Positions 1 through 6,845 of a DNA stretch of 8,561 nt are shown in pieces. The position numbers were made by a program, and so were the translations under genes. The notes below the pieces were generated by a model that saw only the letters and a list, made by a program, of their open reading frames with translations, was not told the DNA's origin and searched no databases. The stretch is from a bacterium (GTDB lineage Bacteria; UBP14; UBA6098), in the NCBI GenBank assembly GCA_030642425.1, contig DAOWNU010000063.1:1-8561 (forward strand). The letters run 5' to 3'. Every line of letters begins with the position of its first letter. Within the stretch, counting starts at the first letter, position 1.

Positions 1-836
1 AAATGCCCTCTTCGGAGCTGGCCCTGCCCGCCGCAAAAAGGGCTATCGAGGACGCCGGACTTCAGCCGGAGGATATCGATCTGATAATCGTCGCCACAGT
101 CACGCCCGATATGACTTTCCCGAGCACGGGATGTCTTATTCAGAATAAACTCGGCTGCCGTCAGATCCCCGCAATGGATATTTCCGCGGGATGCACGGGC
201 TTTGCTTATGGCTTGATATTGGGTGATTCCGTTATCAAAAGCGGGATGGCAAAATATGTCCTCGTTATCGCGGTCGAGGAGCTTTCGAAGATCACGAATT
301 GGGAAGACAGGGCCACGTGCGTTCTTTTCGGCGACGGCGCAGGTGCGGCTGTAATTGGGCTTTCCGAAGACGAACGCGGCATTATTGGAAAATACTGGTC
401 TGCCGACGGTGCGGTCGCGGATTTTCTCACTATGCCCGCCGGGGGAAGTCTCATGCCCGCTTCGAAAGAAACTGTCGAGAAGAATCTTCATACGCTCCAC
501 ATGGCCGGAAACGATACGTTCAAAACCGCGGTCCGCGCGATGGAGGAGGCCAGTATCAAGGGCCTGGAAGATGCCGGTATTAGTATCGATGAACTGGATT
601 GGCTCATTCCGCATCAGGCGAATATCCGAATAATTTCTTTCACCGCGAAACGCCTGAAGATGCCCATGGAAAAGGTGATCGTTACTATCGATAAATACGG
701 CAACACGAGCGCGTCCAGTGTGCCGATAGCTCTCGACGAGGCTCGCAAAACCGGAAAGATCAAGGATGGCGACACAGCCCTTCTGGTTGCTTTCGGCGCG
801 GGATTCACATGGGGCAGCACGGTTATTCGGTTTTAG
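1..836 (+). CDS. fabH: Beta-ketoacyl-ACP synthase III (FabH), 5'-truncated by window edge
   Basis: Condenses an acyl-CoA starter, usually acetyl-CoA, with malonyl-ACP to begin type II fatty-acid synthesis in the cytoplasm. The thiolase-fold catalytic triad is visible, numbering from the ATG at 3: Cys64 in DISAGCTGFAYG, His204 in WLIPHQANIRI and Asn234 in KYGNTSAS. The glycine-rich FGDGAGAAV segment (about 109-117) and the terminal FGAGFTWGSTVIRF are typical. The 277 visible residues are about 50 fewer than usual. The ATG at 3 aligns inside the family (E. coli residue about 50), so it is an internal Met and the real start is upstream of the window. The stop TAG at 834-836 overlaps the fabD ribosome binding site, which implies an operon and probable translational coupling. 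Starter preference (acetyl versus branched) cannot be read from the sequence. The family assignment is very secure. Confidence 0.96.
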   Translation, partial: MPSSELALPAAKRAIEDAGLQPEDIDLIIVATVTPDMTFPSTGCLIQNKLGCRQIPAMDISAGCTGFAYGLILGDSVIKSGMAKYVLVIAVEELSKITNWEDRATCVLFGDGAGAAVIGLSEDERGIIGKYWSADGAVADFLTMPAGGSLMPASKETVEKNLHTLHMAGNDTFKTAVRAMEEASIKGLEDAGISIDELDWLIPHQANIRIISFTAKRLKMPMEKVIVTIDKYGNTSASSVPIALDEARKTGKIKDGDTALLVAFGAGFTWGSTVIRF

Positions 837-843
837 GGGGAAC

Positions 844-1758
844 ATGTCCACAGCATTCGTCTTTCCCGGACAGGGAAGCCAGCAGCCCGGCATGGGCAAA
901 GACCTTTACGACAGCTTCGCGGAGGCGAGGGAGGTCTATGACAGGGCCGCGAGGATTACCGGAACAAATTGGGCGGAAATAAGTTTCGAGAGCGATAAAG
1001 CCACTCTATCACAAACTCAAAACACGCAGCCCTGCCTTTTTCTGCATAGCATTGCCACATTGCGGTCTCTCGGGAGCGCGGCACGATTCGAGGGCGTCGC
1101 CGGACATTCGCTCGGCGAATATTCCGCCCTCCACGCCGCGAGCGTTCTTGGATTCGACGACGCACTTTTCTCCGTTGTCGAGCGCGGAAAGATCATGTCG
1201 GGCGCGAAATCGGGGGGGATGCTCGCCCCGCTGGGCGCAGATAACGATTCTGTTTTTGCAGTCGTGGAAAGTTTTGCGGGCGAAGGCGTTCTCGTGGTCG
1301 CAAATCGAAACGCCCCCGGTCAAATGGTCGTTTCCGGCGACGAGGTCCTGCTCGAAAAGGCTTCCAAAAGATTGCTCGAAGATGCCGGTGCGAAAAGAGT
1401 TATCAGGTTGCCAGTCTCGGCGGCATTTCACTCTCCGCTCATGGAGGACGCAAGAGAAGCCATGTCCGAACTGCTGAGTCGAATTGAATTTTCGCCGCCA
1501 AAAACCGCCTTTTTCTCGAACGCAAAGGGCGGACGGTTAGAAAATCCCGGCGAAATACGCGAGAACCTGATAGCCCAGATAACCAGCCCGGTTCTCTGGA
1601 TCGACCAGATCGGCGCTATGGATTCCGAGGGTTTCGATGAATTTATCGAGATCGGCCCCGGAAAAATACTCAGGGGGCTGATCGGCCGTATTGTCAAAGA
1701 CGCTAACACGAGCGGGATAGGCTCCGCCGACGAAACTAAATCTGCCAAGGGAAACTGA
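844..1758 (+). CDS. fabD: Malonyl-CoA:ACP transacylase (FabD)
   Basis: Moves malonyl groups from CoA to acyl carrier protein, making the extender for fatty-acid elongation. The protein has 304 residues, the normal length for the family. Visible motifs are GQGSQ (residues 9-13), the nucleophile Ser89 in GHSLGE, Arg114 in VVERGKIM, the catalytic His196 in AAFHSPLM, Gln245 before TSPVLW, and the C-terminal EIGPGKIL. The ATG at 844 is chosen over the longer in-frame start at 766 because the conserved MSTAFVFPGQGSQ begins there. AGGGGG at 835-840 precedes it, and the longer form would overlap fabH by 71 nt. The gene lies 7 nt after fabH, an arrangement common in fab operons. A run of seven G (1212-1218) stays in frame here. 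fabG does not follow. Confidence 0.97.
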   Translation: MSTAFVFPGQGSQQPGMGKDLYDSFAEAREVYDRAARITGTNWAEISFESDKATLSQTQNTQPCLFLHSIATLRSLGSAARFEGVAGHSLGEYSALHAASVLGFDDALFSVVERGKIMSGAKSGGMLAPLGADNDSVFAVVESFAGEGVLVVANRNAPGQMVVSGDEVLLEKASKRLLEDAGAKRVIRLPVSAAFHSPLMEDAREAMSELLSRIEFSPPKTAFFSNAKGGRLENPGEIRENLIAQITSPVLWIDQIGAMDSEGFDEFIEIGPGKILRGLIGRIVKDANTSGIGSADETKSAKGN

Positions 1759-1759
1759 A

Positions 1760-2368
1760 GTGAAAGAACTTTTATCGGCGCTGTTCATTATTCTTATGTT
1801 TCTATCACCGGTCGCTATTGCGCAAACGGCTAAAGGTGAGCAAAAAGCGGTATTTTTCGGTCTCGAGGGCAAAATCGGGTTCGGCGGCGAAAAAGGATCG
1901 AATCCCTTCGGCTTCGGCGGGAATTTTCACATGAATATCGGCCCCGAAAAAATGTTTTTGGCCGCGGACGCCGGCCTGCAGATTGTCTCGAACTGGGAGG
2001 ATACGCTCGATCTTCACGACAGCCCGGACACGATGGACGCGCATATCTACGATATCTGGATCCGGCGCGGCACCGACGTGGCGTTGTTTATCGGGCCGGA
2101 TATCGAATATAATGTTATCGAATCGGGCAAGATGACTGTCCGGGCGCAGCTTGGATCGGGTATGCTGGCCAATATCTCATCTTATGACGATATCAAGCGC
2201 CAGGAACCCGGGTCGGCAAAAAACGAAAAGAGCGAGATAAACACGGATATCGGCCTATATATCAAACCGCGGGTGCTGTTGAAAATAAACAATATATATT
2301 TTGCCTACGAATACTTCGCCCTCGCGGATTTTCTCGAACATAACTTCTGTTTAGGAATAGAATTTTAA
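1760..2368 (+). CDS. Exported beta-barrel-like outer membrane protein, unknown function
   Basis: Encodes 202 residues from a GTG start one base after the fabD stop (TGA-A-GTG). AAGGGA at 1747-1752, inside the end of fabD, is the likely ribosome binding site, so translation is probably coupled. The N-terminus (about residues 1-21, MKELLSALFIILMFLSPVAIA, cleaved before Q) is a clear Sec signal peptide. The mature part has many alternating Gly/aromatic stretches (FGLEGKIGFGG, FGFGGNFHMNIG, LFIGPDIEYNV, IYFAYEYFALAD). It ends in Phe (FCLGIEF), as outer-membrane barrels usually do. The size suits an eight-stranded barrel, but this is inference from composition and pattern, not a recognised family. 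Its place behind fabHD suggests co-expression with membrane lipid synthesis. Confidence 0.8.
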   Translation: MKELLSALFIILMFLSPVAIAQTAKGEQKAVFFGLEGKIGFGGEKGSNPFGFGGNFHMNIGPEKMFLAADAGLQIVSNWEDTLDLHDSPDTMDAHIYDIWIRRGTDVALFIGPDIEYNVIESGKMTVRAQLGSGMLANISSYDDIKRQEPGSAKNEKSEINTDIGLYIKPRVLLKINNIYFAYEYFALADFLEHNFCLGIEF

Positions 2369-2384
2369 TAAAAATGGAGGAATT

Positions 2385-3305
2385 ATGAAAAGAGTAATTA
2401 TTCTGTTGCTCACGGTATCACTGTTCGCATCGATGTTTATCGGCTGCGGCGGAGAGAAAAAACTGGTCGGCGATTATGCCGTTTCCGGGCTAAAGGTTTC
2501 CTACGGGCCTGCCGCCGGGAAAACGCTCTATTATCGCTCGGACAGCGACGACCTGACCGAGTTCTCCGAGCAAGGATACAGCTCGAGCACGCTCTCGAAA
2601 TCGACTTCCTACGAGAGTTTTACGGTAGATTTCGTGAAGAACGATACGACTTCTATCACTTACGGATTTCTACACGAAGAGGTCGGCGTTTTCCAGAACG
2701 GCGCGTTTCAGAATCAGGACGAAGAGAGCGAGATGATAGGCCAGGAGTTGACAATCTTTGTCGATCCGGAAGGCAAGCTGATCGACTGGTCCGGTCTGGA
2801 AGATCTTGAAATAGACGAATCCGGGATTGACCGTGGCGAGATGATCGCCAGCAACTACTCCTCGATTTTCTTTGACTATTTTCCTACCGAGCCTCTGAAG
2901 ATCGGCAGCACCTGGACGCGCGAGAACACAATGGACATCTCCACAAAAGAGGGGGAGATGCATCAGAACACGACCAAAGTCTATACCGTGAAGGATTTCG
3001 TGGAGAAGAACGGTCATCCATCTGTTAAATGCGATGTCAAAATCACGTTATTGAATACGGGCGAGGGGATGGTCGAGCAAGACGATAAGAGCTACGCCTA
3101 TTTCAACGAGGGAAAAGGCGAGGGCAAAGGAACGATATATTTCGATTTCGAGGGCGGATACCCTATTTATACGACATTCAACTGGATCGTAGATTTCACT
3201 ATAACAAGCGTCGATCAAACGACTCAGGAAGAGAACGAGTTTAAATACTATAACGAGCAGAAGGTCACGTATAATCTGGTCGATAAATCTCAAGTTCCCG
3301 AATAG
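2385..3305 (+). CDS. Putative lipoprotein, unknown function
   Basis: Encodes 306 residues. GGAGG at 2376-2380 lies just ahead of the ATG, and the gap to the preceding gene is 16 nt, so it is probably the last gene of the fab-linked operon. The N-terminus is a lipoprotein signal: KR, then a hydrophobic run, then FIGC with Cys21 as the likely lipidated residue, followed by GGEKK. The mature chain is rich in Asp/Glu/Ser/Thr and reads as alternating beta strands (YESFTVDFVKNDTTSITYGF; GKGTIYFDFEGGYPIYTTF). A repeated pattern of two related halves is possible but not proven. It loosely recalls DUF6263-type bacterial lipoproteins; that is a memory-based impression of low certainty. No enzyme motif is seen. 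A periplasm-facing, membrane-anchored role is inferred from the signal alone. Confidence 0.85.
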   Translation: MKRVIILLLTVSLFASMFIGCGGEKKLVGDYAVSGLKVSYGPAAGKTLYYRSDSDDLTEFSEQGYSSSTLSKSTSYESFTVDFVKNDTTSITYGFLHEEVGVFQNGAFQNQDEESEMIGQELTIFVDPEGKLIDWSGLEDLEIDESGIDRGEMIASNYSSIFFDYFPTEPLKIGSTWTRENTMDISTKEGEMHQNTTKVYTVKDFVEKNGHPSVKCDVKITLLNTGEGMVEQDDKSYAYFNEGKGEGKGTIYFDFEGGYPIYTTFNWIVDFTITSVDQTTQEENEFKYYNEQKVTYNLVDKSQVPE

Positions 3306-3364
3306 ACGGTGTATTAAGTATTCCTATCGGTAAAAGCATATATGGCCGTATAGTCTATATTAGA

Positions 3365-3386
3365 ATAGTATATTACGATATACTAT
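3365..3386. repeat. AT-rich inverted repeat upstream of receptor operon
   Basis: The 9-bp arms ATAGTATAT (3365-3373) and ATATACTAT (3378-3386) are perfectly complementary around TACG. It sits 29 nt upstream of the proposed -35 box at 3416. Nearby stretches (CGTATAGTCTATATTAG, 3344-3361) repeat the TATAGT/CTATA theme. The position and symmetry suit a dimeric regulator site. It is not followed by a U-run and is too AT-rich to be a convincing terminator for the lipoprotein gene. It does not look like a Fur box. Confidence 0.5.
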
Positions 3387-3415
3387 ATGGTGAATTATAC
3401 TTGCCGAAAAACCTC

Positions 3416-3443
3416 TTGACATTGTTTATATTATAAATATTCT
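3416..3443 (+). promoter_or_regulatory. Candidate sigma70-type promoter for the small exported protein and TonB receptor
   Basis: TTGACA (3416-3421) is a perfect -35 box, followed after 16 bp by TATTCT (3438-3443), a 4/6 match to the -10 consensus, in a very AT-rich stretch. Transcription would begin near 3450, leaving a leader of about 33 nt that contains the AGGGGG ribosome binding site at 3474-3479. The -10 is weak, so the exact start is uncertain. Confidence 0.5.
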
Positions 3444-3482
3444 TCACAGATGAGTACACCTGTCGCTATTACAAGGGGGAAA

Positions 3483-4007
3483 ATGAAGAAAAGGATACCG
3501 CTATATATCGCCTTTGTTCTGATCGCTCTATTTACTCTGGGCAGCGATTGCGATTACGGACTAAAACCACGGTTCACCGCTGTCGAGGGTGATATCGTAA
3601 TAACCGGCGATTGGCCCGAAGAGGCCAAAATGTGTTTCCTTGTGGTAACATTCGAGAAGCCCGAGGAGTTGGTGCTCGATATAACACTCGTTCAGGGGAT
3701 GTATCAGTTCCCGGACGCAGCGTTTCAGGAAAACTGGGACAGCACGCATTTCGATATCGAGATGCCCGCAGGCGAATACTGCTGGGTTTTCTTCGCAATT
3801 CTCGACAGCACGGCTGTCGAGGGCGACCTTGGATGGAGAAACCTCGCCGCAGAATATCTAATCGAAGGACAGGACAGCATCGAGCTTGGCAAGGTCAATA
3901 TCGGCGAGGATGAAAAGTCGTCCATCAAGATCAAGGTCGATTTTACCGTTCCATACAGGGGAATCGGAAACAACGGCCCGCTCGACTATTTCCACCTGTT
4001 TGGTTAA
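3483..4007 (+). CDS. Small exported protein next to TonB receptor, unknown function
   Basis: Encodes 174 residues from the ATG at 3483, which has AGGGGG at 3474-3479, the same spacing as fabD. An in-frame ATG at 3450 would add 11 residues but has no ribosome binding site and lies at the predicted transcription start. The N-terminus (MKKRIPLYIAFVLIALFTLG) is a signal peptide or membrane anchor. Cys23 follows, but the preceding GSD is a poor lipobox, so lipidation is doubtful. The mature part looks beta-rich, with GDIVITGDWPEEAKMCFLVVTF early and MPAGEYCWVFFAIL in the middle, like small Ig/prealbumin-type folds. No family is recognised with certainty. It ends 24 nt before the TonB receptor, so it is probably co-transcribed and may serve as an accessory surface or periplasmic partner of that receptor; this is inference from context. 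Confidence 0.8.
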   Translation: MKKRIPLYIAFVLIALFTLGSDCDYGLKPRFTAVEGDIVITGDWPEEAKMCFLVVTFEKPEELVLDITLVQGMYQFPDAAFQENWDSTHFDIEMPAGEYCWVFFAILDSTAVEGDLGWRNLAAEYLIEGQDSIELGKVNIGEDEKSSIKIKVDFTVPYRGIGNNGPLDYFHLFG

Positions 4008-4031
4008 TCCAGTATCCCGGAGGACAATAAT

Positions 4032-6269
4032 ATGAATATCAATAAGATAGCGCTATTACTAATAATTGGAATTCTTTGTCTCGGTGCATTTGCTCAGGAA
4101 ATCTGTAAGGTTGACGGCATGATTACCGACGAAAACGGCGACCCGCTCCCCGGCGCAAATATATCACTTACCGGCACCGGCAAGGGAGCTTCCACAAATC
4201 TCGACGGCGAATACATAATTATCGGGCTCGAGCCGGGGAACTACGAGTTCAAGGTTACAATGATGGGCTACGAATCCACGAGCCAGGATGTAACCCTCGT
4301 CGCCGACAGGAAGATCAGCTTCAGGCTGCTGCCGAAAGCCTTTATGTCCCAGCCGGTCATTGTCACAGCCAGCCGAACCGAGCAGAGACTTCAGGTCAGT
4401 CCCGTTTCGACATGTGTGATAGATGCCGAACAAATTTCCGAGAGAAACTTCCTTTCCGCAGACGAGGCCATGCGTTTCGTGCCCGGTGTTACAATGTCCG
4501 ACGATCAGGTCTCGATCCGGAATTCCACCGGTTACGCCAAAGGTGTCGGAGCGAGAGTTCTGCTTCTGGTCGATGGCGTCCCCATGCTCGCCGGGGATAC
4601 CGGAGAGATAAAATGGGACGCCCTGCCTATCGGGCAGATTCAGCAGATGGAGGTCGTGAAATCGGCCGGAAGCGCGCTTTACGGCTCGAACGCCATGGGC
4701 GGAGTGATAAACATTATCACACGCAAACCGGATAAAACGGCGACATATAAAATTACCACCGAGTTTGGAATTTGGGATAAACCAGCTTATGAAGCATGGG
4801 AATGGTCGGATCACACCCGCACTTTCCACCGAATCGGAGTCGAACATTCGAGAAAGATCGGCGATGTGGGCCTGATCCTCAGCCTCGAGGAGAAACAGAA
4901 TGAGTCTTATCGTCAGGGCGATTCTTACATGCGCGGACAGTTCTTCGGAAAGGTGGTCTGGGAATTGGAAGGCGCGAAGAAACTCACTTTTTTCACGAAT
5001 ATAGCCTATGAAGATCACGGCACAGCTTTAGTTTGGAAAGGTCAGTCCTCAGCTCTCGAATGCGATTCTACCAATATAGACGACAGGGTCTATTCCAGCA
5101 AAGTGCAGGTGAATTCTATTTACGAGGGCAGTTCTCACGGGGGAAAGAGAAATTGGAATATCAAGGGTTATGCGAATTGGTATTTCAACGATTCCTTTTT
5201 ATCAGACGGTAATGGCGGCTACGATCTATTGTTTAGTAAGAATATTAAAAGCGGTATCGATGGTCAATACACGGTCGTGCCCCTCGACGGTCACCGTTTG
5301 ACTGGCGGCGGCGATTTTTCTTCATCATTCATAAATACCAATATGTTTGGGGACAGGTCCGGCTTCGGCGGCGCACTTTTCATTCAGGACGAGATACACT
5401 CGTTCGATCCGCTTCTCGCGACGGTTGGAGTTCGTGGAGACCTTTTCCATGTCAACGCCGACGAGAGCTACTTTGGCGAAACCTACGGTCAGATAAATCC
5501 CAAACTTGGACTGGTTTATAAAATCTCCGAGAATATCGCCGCGCGCGGCAATGTTGGCACGGGTTTCAGAATACCGACAATGGCGGAACTTTTCTCGGAA
5601 TTACGGGTTGCCGGATTGGTCAGTGTTGAGCCAAATCCTTACCTCAGGGCGGAGCAGGCATATAGCGCCGAGGCCGGAATGAACTGGTTCTTCGGCAGGC
5701 AGACACTGGATTTCGCTATTTTTAGCAACTGGTACACCAATATGATAGAGGCGGTTCCGACCGGTGTGGGCAATCAGGTGAAGTTCGATAACATTCAGGA
5801 CGCAAGGATTTTCGGAATCGAAACAAACCTGCGCTGGAACATGGGCAGCGCCACACGCTGGCTATTCAACGACAGAATCACGGACGTCCTAAACCGCGCC
5901 GATTTCAACGCCAATTACATGTTCACGGAGGCTATCAATATCACCGAATCCGACTCGACCGGCGAAACGGTCGAGCTTCCCTATCGTCCGGAGCACAGCT
6001 TCGTGCTGTCCGCGAATATCGATTATTGGGAACACGGCACGCTCACTCTCGACGGCCGCTATGCGAGCGAAACACACTTTGCGCTTTACCCCTATGACGA
6101 AACTGTTGACCAGAGGGTTATAGATGTTGCGAATAAGTTCAACTACAATAGCTTTATTCTGCAGCTTAAAGTGTCCAATTTATTGAACTGGAACTATCTC
6201 GAGATCGACCGCAACATTGCGCCGATTCGCCATTTCTCCGTTTCGTTATCTTACAATTTCCAGACCTGA
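4032..6269 (+). CDS. TonB-dependent outer membrane receptor with carboxypeptidase-regulatory-like domain
   Basis: Encodes a complete 745-residue receptor that would import a scarce ligand across the outer membrane using energy passed by TonB. GGAGGA at 4019-4024 sets the ATG at 4032. Order of parts: signal peptide (1-21, AFA before Q); carboxypeptidase-regulatory-like domain (about 25-103, with GDPLPGANISLTGTGKG and LEPGNYEFKVTMMGY); a TonB-box-like segment PVIVTAS (108-114); plug domain (about 118-233, with RVLLLVDGVPM and VVKSAGSALYGSNAMGGVINIITRKP); then a beta-barrel to the C-terminus, which ends FSVSLSYNFQT. GTGFRIPTMAELFSELR in the barrel is typical of BtuB/FepA-type receptors. The ligand is unknown: no cobalamin riboswitch or Fur box was seen upstream. 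It is probably transcribed with the small exported protein just before it. Confidence 0.96.
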   Translation: MNINKIALLLIIGILCLGAFAQEICKVDGMITDENGDPLPGANISLTGTGKGASTNLDGEYIIIGLEPGNYEFKVTMMGYESTSQDVTLVADRKISFRLLPKAFMSQPVIVTASRTEQRLQVSPVSTCVIDAEQISERNFLSADEAMRFVPGVTMSDDQVSIRNSTGYAKGVGARVLLLVDGVPMLAGDTGEIKWDALPIGQIQQMEVVKSAGSALYGSNAMGGVINIITRKPDKTATYKITTEFGIWDKPAYEAWEWSDHTRTFHRIGVEHSRKIGDVGLILSLEEKQNESYRQGDSYMRGQFFGKVVWELEGAKKLTFFTNIAYEDHGTALVWKGQSSALECDSTNIDDRVYSSKVQVNSIYEGSSHGGKRNWNIKGYANWYFNDSFLSDGNGGYDLLFSKNIKSGIDGQYTVVPLDGHRLTGGGDFSSSFINTNMFGDRSGFGGALFIQDEIHSFDPLLATVGVRGDLFHVNADESYFGETYGQINPKLGLVYKISENIAARGNVGTGFRIPTMAELFSELRVAGLVSVEPNPYLRAEQAYSAEAGMNWFFGRQTLDFAIFSNWYTNMIEAVPTGVGNQVKFDNIQDARIFGIETNLRWNMGSATRWLFNDRITDVLNRADFNANYMFTEAINITESDSTGETVELPYRPEHSFVLSANIDYWEHGTLTLDGRYASETHFALYPYDETVDQRVIDVANKFNYNSFILQLKVSNLLNWNYLEIDRNIAPIRHFSVSLSYNFQT

Positions 6270-6274
6270 TTTTC

Positions 6275-6297
6275 CGCCGTCGGCAATGCCGACGGCG
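6275..6297. terminator. GC-rich hairpin after the TonB receptor gene, possible terminator
   Basis: CGCCGTCGGC (6275-6284) pairs perfectly with GCCGACGGCG (6288-6297) around AAT, starting 6 nt after the receptor stop. A 10-bp GC stem in this position suits a transcription stop. There is no U-run on the 3' side on either strand, so it is not a classic intrinsic terminator. It could instead stabilise the 3' end, or be a single-hairpin relative of the palindromic elements further right, which also have 3-nt loops. Confidence 0.5.
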
Positions 6298-6311
6298 TGC
6301 GGAGCAATTCC

Positions 6312-6340
6312 TTGACTTTTCCCTTCTGATTCCTTATTAT
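6312..6340 (+). promoter_or_regulatory. Near-consensus sigma70-type promoter for the T9SS propeller protein
   Basis: TTGACT (6312-6317) and TATTAT (6335-6340) each match the consensus at 5 of 6 positions and are separated by exactly 17 bp. The start of transcription would fall near 6347, about 22 nt before the ATG at 6369. The promoter lies after the GC hairpin, so the gene is likely to be its own transcription unit. Confidence 0.65.
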
Positions 6341-6368
6341 AACAGAAGATTTATTCCACGGGTAAAAA

Positions 6369-6845
6369 ATGAAAATTAAGAGGGCAATAATCATTCTCGG
6401 TATTTTGACGGCGATTTGCTCTTTTGCATTCGCCGCAGATTCTTTATGCTGCCGGTTAATCGACTGGCTGGACGCCCCCGGCCATACTTTTCACCCAACG
6501 GTTCACTTTTACCCCGGCACAAGCTGCTGGGACCTCGCTATGGGAGATTCGGTGTTGGTGTGGTTACCGGGATTAAATACGTTGGTTTATGTAGATCCGA
6601 ATAATGCGAGTTCAATTGATACAACGACGGATTCACATACTGGGTCAGAGAAAAGGGGAATAGCTATTAAAGATACAATATTTTATCTTGGGGGGGGGCG
6701 TATATGTATAGCTTATTATATAGAGGAGACTCGTTATCTTTACTTAGTCATATTCTTACTCCGTGGGGCGACTACCACTACGCGGTTATCGAGGACACAT
6801 TCCTTTATACCGCAAATTTCGGTAACGGTGACCTTGTTTGCATAA
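6369..6845 (+). CDS. N-terminal part of frameshifted exported propeller/T9SS protein
   Basis: The open frame runs 158 codons, but only about the first 110 are authentic. They encode a signal peptide (MKIKRAIIILGILTAICSFAFA, cleaved before ADS) and the first propeller-like segments (CWDLAMGDSVLVWLPGLNTLVYVD; GIAIKDTIFYLGG). At the G9 run (6690-6698) the sensible protein moves to the -1 frame. The remaining tail here, from RICIAYY to the stop, is out-of-frame translation of the downstream gene. With ten G, or a -1 shift on the run, the reading becomes FYLGGGAYMYSLLYRGD and continues to 7792, giving about 474 residues. GGGT at 6360-6363 is a weak ribosome binding site for the ATG at 6369. As read, the product would be a short secreted fragment lacking the sorting domain. 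Confidence 0.8.
   Translation: MKIKRAIIILGILTAICSFAFAADSLCCRLIDWLDAPGHTFHPTVHFYPGTSCWDLAMGDSVLVWLPGLNTLVYVDPNNASSIDTTTDSHTGSEKRGIAIKDTIFYLGGGRICIAYYIEETRYLYLVIFLLRGATTTTRLSRTHSFIPQISVTVTLFA
6690..6698. other. G9 homopolymer at the frameshift point, candidate phase-variation or recoding site
   Basis: Nine G lie between CTT and CGT. The upstream coding frame cannot shift earlier than about 6670, because the -1 frame has stops at 6602-6604, 6617-6619 and in AGC-TAT-TAA near 6668. Both frames are open across the run, so the shift maps to it. Ten or seven G would restore one long gene. Poly-G runs of this length are typical slippage sites in phase-variable surface genes, and also typical places for sequencing error. 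Confidence 0.7.

Noticed and set aside
766..843. Longer N-terminus for FabD starting inside fabH
   Set aside because: The conserved FabD N-terminus begins at ATG 844, which has its own AGGGGG site; the extra 26 residues are out-of-frame fabH sequence.
3450..3482. ATG at 3450 as start of the small exported protein
   Set aside because: It has no ribosome binding site and sits at the predicted transcription start; ATG 3483 has AGGGGG and begins the signal peptide directly.
3306..3482. Cobalamin riboswitch or Fur box for the TonB receptor
   Set aside because: The region is too short and AT-rich for a cobalamin riboswitch, no such conserved boxes are visible, and the inverted repeat does not match the Fur pattern.
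4164..5018. A 284-codon open frame on the minus strand
   Set aside because: It lies wholly inside the securely identified TonB receptor; its protein has no recognisable motif and is a codon-bias shadow.
6416..6604. A 62-codon + strand ORF overlapping the start of the propeller gene
   Set aside because: The overlapping frame carries the signal peptide and propeller-like strands; this frame has no ribosome binding site and is a shadow.
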